Below, piece after piece: positions 17,494-24,800 of a stretch of 38,413 bases of DNA. Each line of letters begins with the position of its first letter. The first letter of the stretch is position 1. A program made the position numbers and the translations under genes. The stretch is from assembly GCF_007992495.1 (NCBI RefSeq), contig NZ_BKAJ01000023.1, positions 1 through 38,413 of the forward strand, read 5' to 3'. A model generated the notes under the pieces. That model saw only the letters and a program-made list of their open reading frames with translations. It made no database searches and was not told where the DNA came from. Origin of the DNA: Reyranella soli (GTDB lineage Bacteria > Pseudomonadota > Alphaproteobacteria > Reyranellales > Reyranellaceae).

Positions 17494-17623
17494 CTCCCCC
17501 GTCATACGGGGAGGGTAGGGAGGGGGCGAGCATCACAGGCGGTCTCGAAGATTTCAGATCTGAAATCTGAGACGTTACGACTGAGGCCTTCCCCCTCCCG
17601 GCCCCCGTAAGACGGGGGAGGTG
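17494..17623. repeat. Quasi-palindromic intergenic element
   Basis: GC-rich arms beginning tcctcccccgtc at about 17494 and ending gacgggggagg at about 17622 are imperfect inverted copies. The centre holds a perfect 20-bp palindrome AGATTTCAGATCTGAAATCT (17549-17568). It separates the convergent GST and SRPBCC genes. The C-run/gtaaga/G-run hairpin near 17601-17621 resembles the hairpin at 708-729. Confidence 0.7.
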
Positions 17624-17633
17624 ATCATGAGGG

Positions 17634-18023
17634 CTACTCCGCCAACACCTTCCTCATCACCTTCACCGCCTCATCCATCATCCCGCCGATCGCCGGCGCG
17701 AGCTCGTTGGGCAGAAGGTCGATCGTCCACACCATGCGGCTGCCGTCGCCCTCGGGGAAGACCTGGACGGCCGCGTTGTAGTGGCTCGCCTGGCCTTCGA
17801 CGACCGAATAGACGAGACGACAGGTCTCGTCGTCCGAGGTGACCAGACGCTCGCGCGCCACCATGCCGTTGAAGAAGGTCAGGATGCGATCGCCCTTGTC
17901 CATCTTGAGGTCGGTGAGGAAGCCCGGCGCCACCTTGGTATGGACCGCGCCGAAGTCGCGCAGCTTTTGCCAGACCGATGCGGCGCCGGCGGCCACGGGG
18001 ATCTCTCGTCGCAGAGTTGCCAT
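17634..18023 (-). CDS. SRPBCC-family protein
   Basis: A 129-residue protein of the START/Bet v1-like (SRPBCC) fold. The start RREIPVAAGAASVWQKLRDFGAVHTKVAPGF fits the classic PVxAPxxxVWxxLxDF opening. Later strands ERLVTSDDETCRLVYSVVE and SRMVWTIDLLPNE, plus a long C-terminal helix, complete the domain. Such proteins bind hydrophobic ligands or act as polyketide-cyclase-like enzymes. No partner gene indicates the ligand. It lies downstream of the TonB-dependent receptor on the same strand (about 80 nt gap). Confidence 0.85.
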   Translation of the reverse strand: MATLRREIPVAAGAASVWQKLRDFGAVHTKVAPGFLTDLKMDKGDRILTFFNGMVARERLVTSDDETCRLVYSVVEGQASHYNAAVQVFPEGDGSRMVWTIDLLPNELAPAIGGMMDEAVKVMRKVLAE

Positions 18024-18103
18024 GTCGATGCTCCTTTGTCGGAAGCGGACAATGGTGATGCAACGGCCTCAGGTCTGGCGGGTTTCGGACATGGTCGTCC
18101 GGC

Positions 18104-20212
18104 CTAGAAGGCCTTGGCCAGCGTCAGCCGGAAGGCCGTCGGCTCGACCGGATGGAAGTGCAGGTCGGCGACGCCTTCCGCCGGCTCGCCCGGCAGGCGC
18201 GAGGTGTAGAAGTAGTCGATCTGGCTCGCCTGCGTGTTCAGGATGTTGAAGACATCGAGATTGAGCTTGATGCCGTTGTCGAAGATATAGCCCAGACGGC
18301 CGTTCAGCGTGGTGGTGAAGCTCGTCCACACGCTGCCATCGGTGGTCAGTGGCCGCGGTCCCAGGCTGCGGACGCGCAGGGCGCCGAACCAGCCCGTGTC
18401 TGCGCCAAGCGTGATGCCGCCGGAACCGGCGAAATCCGGCGCGCCCGGGATGAAGTTGCCTTCGGGCGAATAGTCCGAGAAGCGGGCTCGCGTGAAAGCG
18501 AGATCGAGATCGAACGAGGCCCAGGACGTCGGCCGGTAGCTGTTGGTCCATTCGACGCCGATGCGGCGGCTTGGACGGCTGGCCTCTGTTGTGCCGGCGT
18601 CGCCCAGGAACACGAGTTCGGAATTGAAGTCGAGCAGGAAGACGGCGAGCGAGGTGTCCCAACCCTTGATCGCCTGACTGCGCACGCCGATCTCGGCGCC
18701 CTTGGACTGCACCAGCAGCGGCACCGCGGCGATGGGCTGAGTCGGGTCGGCCGGATTCACCGTGATGGTGGCGCCGCGCGCGTCGTTGCTGTGATAGCCG
18801 AAGCCGCCGTTGAGGTAGAACTCGGTCTTTTCGAAGGGGCCGAACACGACGCCGGCCTTGGGACTCGCCAGGAAGGCCGAGGCATAGCCCGAGTTGGCGG
18901 CAAGCGTGGTGCTGTCCACGGAGGCCATGAATAGATCGCCGCGCACGCCCAATGTCACCTTCAGCCAGTCGGTCCACGCCGTCGTGTTCTTGAGATAGAG
19001 GCCGACGCTGCTCTCGCTCACCTGATCGTAGCGCACCGTGTTGTAGGCCGTGCGTTGGAAGGTGTTGAACAGGCCCACGCCGATGTCGTCGTAGCGGATC
19101 TGCGTGCCGACCGTGGTCTCCGAAAGGAAGCCCGCGAGCTTGTGACGCAATGCCTGACTCGCGTTCAGGCCCAGGATCTTGCGCTTGTCCACCTGCTGGA
19201 ACTGGTCGCCGAGGTCGGGATTGTCGAGGAAGTAGGTGAAGTTGTTGAAGAGGTTCAGCGTCGAGTAGATGCCGTAGGCTTCGACGAGGCTGGCGCCGCG
19301 ATCGTCGGTCCGGCTCCAGCGCATGCTGAGCGAATAGCGCTGGGTGTTGCCGCCGTCGGTCTGGTCGACCGCGCCGAAGCGGCTAAGGCTGCCGTCGGAG
19401 ACGGCGCGCACCGGGATCTGGTCGGTCGAATGCCAGGAGTTGGTGTAGGCCAGCGCGGTGATGGCGAGCCCGTTGTCGCGCGTGCCCTCGCTGTAGCGTA
19501 GGAAGGCGTTGAACTTGCGCAAGGCGTCGGACGCCTGCCACGGTCCGTCGTAGAACACGACCTCGCCGGCCGCGGTGAGGAAGCCCGGGCCAACCGCCAT
19601 CGAGCCGGCGGCGAGCCCGCGCCAGTAGCCGAAGCTGCCGCCTGTCGCCGACACGACGTTGGTCTCCAGCCGGCTGGCGTAGGCGAGGCGCAGCGACCCG
19701 GCCGAGGCGAAGTCGCTCTCCTCGGCCCAGTACGGGCCTTTCTTGACGATCATCTGCTCGAGCAACTCGGGGATCAGGAAGTTGACGTCGGCATAGCCCT
19801 GGCCATGGCCGTGGGTGCGCATGTTGATCGGCATGCCGTCGAGCCAGATGGCGAGGTCGGTGCCGTGGTCGAGATTCATGCCGCGCAGGAAGTACTGGTT
19901 GGCTTTGCCCTCGCCGCTGTGCTGCGTGACGATAAGGCCGGGGGCGGCCTCCAGTATTTCACCCGGTCGCGGAACCGGTCGCGTGTTCAGCGTCTCGCCC
20001 GAGATGCGCTTCTCGCTGGCCGCGTCGGTCGGCTCGGATTCGAGCGAGCGCGGCGCGGTGACGGTGACGGCGGGCAGGACGGTCGAGGCGCCCGTGCCCG
20101 GCCCGAATGGGTCGGGAGACTGGTTTTGAATCTGCGCCTCGGCCGCGCCGCCGGCGACGAGGAGGAGGGTGCAGAGAAGAGGCTTGGTATGCACTAATGG
20201 GAAATAGTGCAT
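18104..20212 (-). CDS. TonB-dependent outer-membrane receptor, probably nickel-related
   Basis: A receptor of about 702 residues with a signal peptide (PLLCTLLLVAGGAAEAQ), a plug domain (GEILEAAPGLIVTQHSGEGKANQYFLRGMNLDHGTDLAIWLDGMPIN) and a 22-strand-type barrel ending in the terminal phenylalanine AFRLTLAKAF. The plug segment contains MRTHGHGQGYAD, a histidine cluster that could meet a metal. The ATG at 20212 lies inside the NikR operator; an in-frame GTG at 20194 is an alternative start that still keeps the signal peptide. The divergent nikR gene and the operator strongly suggest nickel-repressed uptake of nickel, or of a nickel chelate. TonB-dependent receptors under NikR control are known in other proteobacteria; the exact ligand is inferred. 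Confidence 0.9.
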   Translation of the reverse strand: MHYFPLVHTKPLLCTLLLVAGGAAEAQIQNQSPDPFGPGTGASTVLPAVTVTAPRSLESEPTDAASEKRISGETLNTRPVPRPGEILEAAPGLIVTQHSGEGKANQYFLRGMNLDHGTDLAIWLDGMPINMRTHGHGQGYADVNFLIPELLEQMIVKKGPYWAEESDFASAGSLRLAYASRLETNVVSATGGSFGYWRGLAAGSMAVGPGFLTAAGEVVFYDGPWQASDALRKFNAFLRYSEGTRDNGLAITALAYTNSWHSTDQIPVRAVSDGSLSRFGAVDQTDGGNTQRYSLSMRWSRTDDRGASLVEAYGIYSTLNLFNNFTYFLDNPDLGDQFQQVDKRKILGLNASQALRHKLAGFLSETTVGTQIRYDDIGVGLFNTFQRTAYNTVRYDQVSESSVGLYLKNTTAWTDWLKVTLGVRGDLFMASVDSTTLAANSGYASAFLASPKAGVVFGPFEKTEFYLNGGFGYHSNDARGATITVNPADPTQPIAAVPLLVQSKGAEIGVRSQAIKGWDTSLAVFLLDFNSELVFLGDAGTTEASRPSRRIGVEWTNSYRPTSWASFDLDLAFTRARFSDYSPEGNFIPGAPDFAGSGGITLGADTGWFGALRVRSLGPRPLTTDGSVWTSFTTTLNGRLGYIFDNGIKLNLDVFNILNTQASQIDYFYTSRLPGEPAEGVADLHFHPVEPTAFRLTLAKAF

Positions 20213-20214
20213 AC
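20187..20214. promoter_or_regulatory. NikR operator GTATGC-N16-GCATAC
   Basis: Half-sites GTATGC (20187-20192) and GCATAC (20209-20214) are separated by exactly 16 nt, the geometry of the known E. coli NikR site GTATGA-N16-TCATAC. The inverted symmetry extends to 10 bp per arm (GTATGCACTA and its complement). It lies between the divergent TonB-dependent receptor and nikR genes, overlapping the receptor start codon and ending 29 nt before the nikR ATG. Confidence 0.88.
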
Positions 20215-20243
20215 TGATGTTTGGCGAGCAAGGTGGAGGACCA

Positions 20244-20711
20244 ATGCAGCGCATAACCCTGTCGGTCGACGACGATCTCGTCGACGCGCTCGACGAGCAC
20301 ATGAGAACGCGCCGCTACGCCGGCCGCTCGGAGGCCCTTCGCGACATTCTGCGCGGCGTCAAGGCCGGCCAGCAGCTCGGCGACGACGGCAAGACCAAGG
20401 GCTTCTGCATTGCAACGCTGGCCTATGTCTATGACCACGAGACGCGGGACCTCGGCCAGCGCCTTACCCGCTCGCAGCACAAGCATCACGACCTGCAGGT
20501 CGCGACGCTCCACGTCCATCTCGATCACGATTCCTGCCTGGAGGTGTCGGTGCTGCGTGGCCCCGTCAAGGCGGTACGGGCACTGGCCGACGAGACGGTC
20601 AGCCAGCGCGGCGTGCGGCACGGCCAGCTGCATCTCGTGCCGGCCGATCGCGCGCGCGGTCGCCACTCACATGGCGGTGGCTCCCATGAGCACGAACACA
20701 TCCACGTCTAA
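20244..20711 (+). CDS. nikR: Nickel-responsive regulator NikR with His-rich tail
   Basis: A 155-residue NikR. Residues 1-45 form the ribbon-helix-helix (MQRITLSVDDDLVDALDEHM, RSEALRDILRG). The rest is the ACT-like nickel-sensing domain. High-affinity nickel ligands are all present: H79, H90, H92 and C98, matching H76, H87, H89 and C95 of the E. coli protein. RGVRHGQLH is also conserved. The tail beyond residue 138 (RGRHSHGGGSHEHEHIHV) adds six histidines absent from the 133-residue E. coli NikR and may store or buffer nickel. The ATG at 20244 follows GGTGGAGGA. The operator immediately upstream should allow nickel-dependent repression of the divergent receptor and probably of nikR itself. The stop overlaps the convergent GTPase gene by 4 nt. 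Confidence 0.97.
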   Translation: MQRITLSVDDDLVDALDEHMRTRRYAGRSEALRDILRGVKAGQQLGDDGKTKGFCIATLAYVYDHETRDLGQRLTRSQHKHHDLQVATLHVHLDHDSCLEVSVLRGPVKAVRALADETVSQRGVRHGQLHLVPADRARGRHSHGGGSHEHEHIHV

Positions 20712-21745
20712 GTTTGCTCCATCTCCGTCCAGCTCGCCTCGACCATCGCGCGGTCGAGATCGCGGGTGATGAACACCAGCCGCGAGCGGCGATCGTCGTC
20801 CGGCCAACGAGCCAGCAAGGTGGGTGGATGGAAGGTGCGATGGACGCCGTGGACGACCAGCGGCTGGCTCTCGCCCACGACGTCGAGCACGCCTTTTACA
20901 CGCAACAGCTTGTCGCCCCATGACGCCCGCACGGCCATCAGCCAGCGGTTGAAGCGGTCCCAGTCCAGCGGCTGGTCGAAGGTGAGGCAGAAGGAGCCGA
21001 TATGGGCGTCGTGGCGCGAGCGGTCGTGATGCTCGTGATGGTGATGATGGTCGTGCGCCTCGGCGTTCAGCCATTGCTGGACCCGGTCGCTCTTGCCGGA
21101 AGGGTCGAACGGGCCTGAATCGAACAGCAGCGCCGGATCAATCTCGCCCTGCACGACCTCGAAGAGCGACGCGCCGGGATTGAGGTCCTCCAGCCGGGCA
21201 CGCAGCCTGGCGCTGGTGTTGATGTCGGCGAGGTCGGTCTTGCTGATCAGCAGGCGGTCGGCGACAGCGGCCTGCTTCACCGCCTCCTGATGTTCGTCGA
21301 GCTGGCGCGCACCGTTCAGCGCATCGACCGTCGCCACGACGCTGTCCAGGCGATAGTCGTGGCTGATCATTGGGGTGTTGAGCAGAAGCTGCAGGATGGG
21401 GGCGGGGTCGGCGAGACCCGTCGTCTCCAGCAGCACGCGATCGAACGGCGGCGTCTCGCCCTTGGCGCGCCGGCGGGCGATGTCGCGCAGCGTCTTGTCC
21501 AGATCGCCCTGGATGGTGCAGCAGACGCAGCCCGACTGGAGCAGGACCATGTCGCCGGCCACCGACTGCATGAACAGGTGATCGAGGCCCACTTCACCGA
21601 ACTCGTTCACCAGCACCAGGCTGCGCGCCATGCGTGGGTCGCCCAGCACGCGGTTGAGCAGCGTAGTCTTGCCGCTGCCGAGGAAGCCCGTGATCAGGCT
21701 AACCGGCATGCGCCCGGCAGACTTGTCTTGATCGAACAGACTCAT
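20708..21745 (-). CDS. COG0523/CobW-family GTPase metallochaperone
   Basis: A 345-residue G3E-family GTPase. Walker A GFLGSGKTT lies at about 20-28. The family metal motif C73-V-C75-C76 follows SG, the switch/Walker B region reads LLETTGLADP, and the base-recognition motif is SKTD (168-171). A histidine-rich linker (about 231-248, HDHHHHHEHH core) precedes the CobW C-terminal domain. Relatives insert or allocate zinc, cobalt or nickel. Here the convergent nikR neighbour suggests a nickel or related metal role, although zinc-responsive members are also common and I saw no clear NikR site upstream. The start ATG at 21745 is the first in frame. Confidence 0.92.
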   Translation of the reverse strand: MSLFDQDKSAGRMPVSLITGFLGSGKTTLLNRVLGDPRMARSLVLVNEFGEVGLDHLFMQSVAGDMVLLQSGCVCCTIQGDLDKTLRDIARRRAKGETPPFDRVLLETTGLADPAPILQLLLNTPMISHDYRLDSVVATVDALNGARQLDEHQEAVKQAAVADRLLISKTDLADINTSARLRARLEDLNPGASLFEVVQGEIDPALLFDSGPFDPSGKSDRVQQWLNAEAHDHHHHHEHHDRSRHDAHIGSFCLTFDQPLDWDRFNRWLMAVRASWGDKLLRVKGVLDVVGESQPLVVHGVHRTFHPPTLLARWPDDDRRSRLVFITRDLDRAMVEASWTEMEQT

Positions 21746-21865
21746 TGCATCGCCGGTGTCAGTTTCGGTTTAGTGACAGTTGAATGATATGCGCCTGCGC
21801 AACTTGACGATAGCAGGGGACGGCAGGACGCTTCGTCCGTCAATAACTAACGGAGGGAGCGCGCC

Positions 21866-22948
21866 ATGGACGCGAGATATCTTCAAGACAAGGAAGAGCT
21901 CAAACAGTCGGCGCAAGATGTGAACGAGGATCGCCGAGCATTCCTCACGGCTGGCCTGGTGGGCGGCGCGGTCGCCGCCGGCACGTTGGTCGCCAGCGTC
22001 GCCAACGCTCAGCAAGTGGCGCAAGCGCCGGCGCTTACCGCGGCACCCTTCTGGCCGCATCCTAAATGGGGCAAGGACGATGTTGCCGGCGCCTCGAACT
22101 GGATCACGCCGGCCAAGGTCCTCGATACCGTGAAATGGATCAAGGACGGCAAGATCTACCGCATCGGCCGCGTCTACGAATCGGGCATGCCCAAGTTTGG
22201 TGAGCGCGCCTTCACCATGCGCATCCCGGGTTCGCCGACCGGCGGACCCTTCGGCGCCAACAAGCTCGTCTATCACGACGAATATCTCGCCACCGAGATC
22301 GGCCAGACCGGCACGCAGTTCGACGGACTTGGCCACATCGGCATCCAGATGGGCAAGGACGGCGACAAGAACGAGATGCGCTACTACAACGGCCACACCG
22401 AGCAGGAGATCGGCGGCGCCTATGGCCTCGCCGTGATCGGCATCGAGAACTGCAAGCCGTTCTTCACGCGCGGTCATCTGTTCGATGTCGAGGCGGTGAA
22501 GGGCGCGCCCATGGATGCCGGCCAGGAGATCACCGTCGCCGACCTGCGTTCGGCCTTGCAGAAGCAGAACATGCAGGAAGCCGACATCAAAGAAGGCGAT
22601 GCGGTGTTCTTCAACACCGGCTGGGGCAAGCTCTGGCTGAAGAACAATGACAAGTTCAACAGCGGCGAGCCCGGCATCGGCCTCGAAGTCGCCAAGTGGT
22701 GCATCGACAAGGGCGTGTGCCTGACCGGCGCCGACCAGTGGGCGACCGAGGTCGTGCCCAATCCGAACAAGGACCTGGCCTTCCCGGTCCATGGCGAACT
22801 GATCTGCAAGAACGGCATCTACAACCACGAGAACCTGGACTTCACGGCGCTGATCGCCGATCGCAAGTACCAGTTCGCCTACATCTTCTCGCCGGCGCCG
22901 ATCAAAGGCGCCACGGGATCGAACGGCGGGCCGATCGCGGTTACCTGA
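21866..22948 (+). CDS. Exported cyclase-family (kynurenine formamidase-like) metallohydrolase
   Basis: A 360-residue protein of the cyclase family. The N-terminus has twin arginines at 23-24 in EDRRAFLTAG, followed by a long hydrophobic core and VANAQQ near residue 49, a Tat-type leader with an extended n-region. The family metal-binding block GQTGTQFDGLGHIG lies at 146-159, a variant of the HxGTHxDxPxH pattern in which the expected histidines are partly replaced. FNTGWG and a GADQWATEVVPNP block follow. Members hydrolyse amides such as N-formylkynurenine, or cyclic compounds; the substrate here is unknown. The ATG follows GGAGGGAGCG. A hairpin terminator lies 30 nt after the stop. Confidence 0.85.
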   Translation: MDARYLQDKEELKQSAQDVNEDRRAFLTAGLVGGAVAAGTLVASVANAQQVAQAPALTAAPFWPHPKWGKDDVAGASNWITPAKVLDTVKWIKDGKIYRIGRVYESGMPKFGERAFTMRIPGSPTGGPFGANKLVYHDEYLATEIGQTGTQFDGLGHIGIQMGKDGDKNEMRYYNGHTEQEIGGAYGLAVIGIENCKPFFTRGHLFDVEAVKGAPMDAGQEITVADLRSALQKQNMQEADIKEGDAVFFNTGWGKLWLKNNDKFNSGEPGIGLEVAKWCIDKGVCLTGADQWATEVVPNPNKDLAFPVHGELICKNGIYNHENLDFTALIADRKYQFAYIFSPAPIKGATGSNGGPIAVT

Positions 22949-22977
22949 CAGCTCGTGTGCAACGCATATCTGGAACA

Positions 22978-23000
22978 CCCCCGCGCAAGCGGGGGCGTTT
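22978..23000 (+). terminator. Rho-independent-like terminator after the cyclase gene
   Basis: A perfect 7-bp stem CCCCCGC/GCGGGGG (22978-22984 and 22989-22995) with loop GCAA is followed by CGTTT. The stem can be extended by GGAAC pairing with GTTTCC across one mismatch. The T run is short, so efficiency is uncertain. Confidence 0.6.
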
Positions 23001-23051
23001 CCGATTGACTTCGGAAAAGGCGCGGGCGTTAATTGTGGCAAGACCGTGATG

Positions 23052-23071
23052 CGGCGGCTCATGAGCCGCCG
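23052..23071. repeat. Perfect 20-bp palindrome upstream of the exported lactonase-like gene
   Basis: CGGCGGCTCATGAGCCGCCG is a perfect 20-bp palindrome 38 nt upstream of the start at 23110. It could be an operator or a leader hairpin. It follows the terminator of the preceding gene. Confidence 0.6.
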
Positions 23072-23109
23072 ACGCGCGACAACAGTGCGACCAACTTCGG
23101 GAGGAACGC

Positions 23110-23985
23110 ATGTTCGGCAAAGCCCTAGCAGGTATCGCCGCAATCGCCATCGGCAGCAGCTTCTCTGTTGCGCAGGCGCAGGACACCAAACTCTATGCCT
23201 TCAGTTCGGGAGCCCTGACCATCGGCAAGGGCGCGCTGGTGAACGGCGCGTCGGACACACCGCCGATCCAGGTCCCGGTCGGCTTTTATGTCATCAGGCA
23301 TCCGAAGGGCAACGTGCTCTTCGATACCGGCAACAATGACAAGATCATCAAGGACCCGAGCTACTGGGGCGCCGCGTTCAACGCCCTGAAGCCGGTCAAC
23401 ACGCCGGACGTGGCGATCGACGTGCAGCTCCAGAAGATCGGGCTCAAGCCCGACGACATCAAGTATGTCGTCCCGAGCCATCTGCATCTCGATCACGGCG
23501 GCAACGTCGGCAAGTTCCCGAACTCGACGATCGTCGTGCAGCGGGACGAGATCCTGAACGCGTTCTGGCCGAAGGCGGGGACGGGCGGCCCCTACATGAT
23601 CGGCGACGTCATGCCGCTCAGGTCGCCGAACACCGACTATCCGAACGCCCAGAAGATGCTGCAGCTCGAGGGCGACCTCGACCTGTTCGGCGACGGTGCC
23701 CTGGTGATCAAGCGCTGGGTCGCTCACACGCCCGGCAGCCAGATGATGACGGTGCGGCTCAAGAACACCGGCCTCATCATCCTGACGGGTGACAACGTCT
23801 ACATGCGCGAGAACGTGGAAAAGAGCATTCCGCCGAATATCGTGCTGGCCTACAATCCGCAGGGCTTCCTCACCGCCTTCGAATGGATCCGCATGACGAT
23901 GGCGAACGAGAAGGCCGACTTCTTCACTGCGCACGATCCGGATGCCTTCAAAGCAATGAAGAAGGCGCCCGAGTTCTACGACTGA
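23110..23985 (+). CDS. Exported metallo-beta-lactamase-fold hydrolase, lactonase-like
   Basis: A 291-residue protein with a Sec signal (MFGKALAGIAAIAIGSSFSVAQAQD). The zinc motif H124-L-H126-L-D128-H129 (SHLHLDHGG) is followed by AHTPGSQ, LTGDNVYM with the bridging aspartate, and FFTAHDPDAF with a final histidine. The ligand set is complete for a two-metal site, and the layout is that of N-acyl homoserine lactonase-type enzymes. It is the second such protein in the window, but this one is exported. The ATG follows GGGAGGAACGC. The physiological substrate is unknown. Confidence 0.88.
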   Translation: MFGKALAGIAAIAIGSSFSVAQAQDTKLYAFSSGALTIGKGALVNGASDTPPIQVPVGFYVIRHPKGNVLFDTGNNDKIIKDPSYWGAAFNALKPVNTPDVAIDVQLQKIGLKPDDIKYVVPSHLHLDHGGNVGKFPNSTIVVQRDEILNAFWPKAGTGGPYMIGDVMPLRSPNTDYPNAQKMLQLEGDLDLFGDGALVIKRWVAHTPGSQMMTVRLKNTGLIILTGDNVYMRENVEKSIPPNIVLAYNPQGFLTAFEWIRMTMANEKADFFTAHDPDAFKAMKKAPEFYD

Positions 23986-24016
23986 TCGGCGGGTTGAGAC
24001 CTTCTTGATTGATGAA

Positions 24017-24041
24017 CGGCGAGGCCGCTTGGGCTTCGCCG
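24017..24041 (+). terminator. Hairpin between the lactonase-like gene and the ABC operon
   Basis: CGGCGAGGCC (24017-24026) pairs with GGCTTCGCCG (24032-24041) across a 5-nt loop, with one G-U pair. No T run follows, so it could be a Rho-dependent boundary, a processed hairpin, or only a GC-rich coincidence. It lies 25 nt before the ATPase start. Confidence 0.4.
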
Positions 24042-24065
24042 TCGTGCCGGGTACCTGATCAGCAT

Positions 24066-24800
24066 ATGGCCGTCCTTTCGCTCGACCGGCTGAGCAAGCG
24101 CTTTGGCGCCCGATTGGCGGTGGATGCCGTTTCCTTCGAGGTGCGAGAGCGCGAGGTCTTCGGCCTGCTTGGGCCGAACGGCTCCGGCAAAAGCACCATC
24201 CTGAGGCTCGTCACCGGCTATCTTTACCCCAGCTCCGGGACAATCCGGGTTGCCGGCATCGACGTCGTGCGGGCCGCGCGGGCGGCCCGCGAGCGCATTG
24301 GCTATGTGCCCGAGGATTCTCCGCTCTACGGTCACATGCGCGTGGTCGAGTACCTCTCGTTCATGGGGCGGCTGCGGGGGATAACGGGCGGCGCCCTGGA
24401 CCGCGCCATCGATGCAGCTGTCGAGCGGCTGGCGCTGGGCAGCGTGCGTAAAACCATCATCGAGCGGCTGTCGCGCGGTTACCGGCAGCGCGTGTCTCTC
24501 GCCCAGGCCGTCCTGCACAAGCCGGAGCTGCTGGTGCTCGACGAGCCGAGCAACGGCCTCGATCCCCGGCAGATCATTGAATTGCGCGGACTGCTCCGGC
24601 ACCTCGCACAGGACTGCGCGGTGCTGGTGACGTCCCACATCCTGGCCGAGATCGAGCGCACGGCCGACCGCGCGGCGATCCTGCTCGACGGACGACTGCT
24701 GACCGTCGAGCAGATCGCCCATGAGACGCTGGCGGCGCCGGTGCCGTCACCGCTGGAGGCGCTGTTCCTGGAGCTTACGCAGGCAAAGGCGATGCAATGA
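24066..24800 (+). CDS. ABC transporter ATP-binding protein (GldA-like)
   Basis: A 244-residue cytoplasmic ATPase. Walker A GPNGSGKST is at 36-44, the Q-loop region GYVPEDSPLYGHM is at about 79-91 (with E in place of Q), the signature LSRGYRQRVSLAQ starts at 135 and Walker B LLVLDE is at 155-160 with the D-loop NGLDP. The VPED and LSRGYRQR forms are typical of the GldA/NatA-like branch that pairs with ABC-2 permeases. The ATG at 24066 has only a weak ribosome binding site; the frame is open further upstream, but without homologous-looking residues. It is the first gene of a five-gene overlapping operon and overlaps the permease by 4 nt. Confidence 0.92.
   Translation: MAVLSLDRLSKRFGARLAVDAVSFEVREREVFGLLGPNGSGKSTILRLVTGYLYPSSGTIRVAGIDVVRAARAARERIGYVPEDSPLYGHMRVVEYLSFMGRLRGITGGALDRAIDAAVERLALGSVRKTIIERLSRGYRQRVSLAQAVLHKPELLVLDEPSNGLDPRQIIELRGLLRHLAQDCAVLVTSHILAEIERTADRAAILLDGRLLTVEQIAHETLAAPVPSPLEALFLELTQAKAMQ

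Noticed and set aside
21770..23143. A 457-codon minus-strand frame opposite the cyclase gene
   Set aside because: It is an antisense shadow of a GC-rich gene, with no start context and no recognisable domain.
24000..24066. A NikR operator before the HupE-containing operon
   Set aside because: No GTATG-type half-site pair with the required 16-nt spacing is present in the leader.
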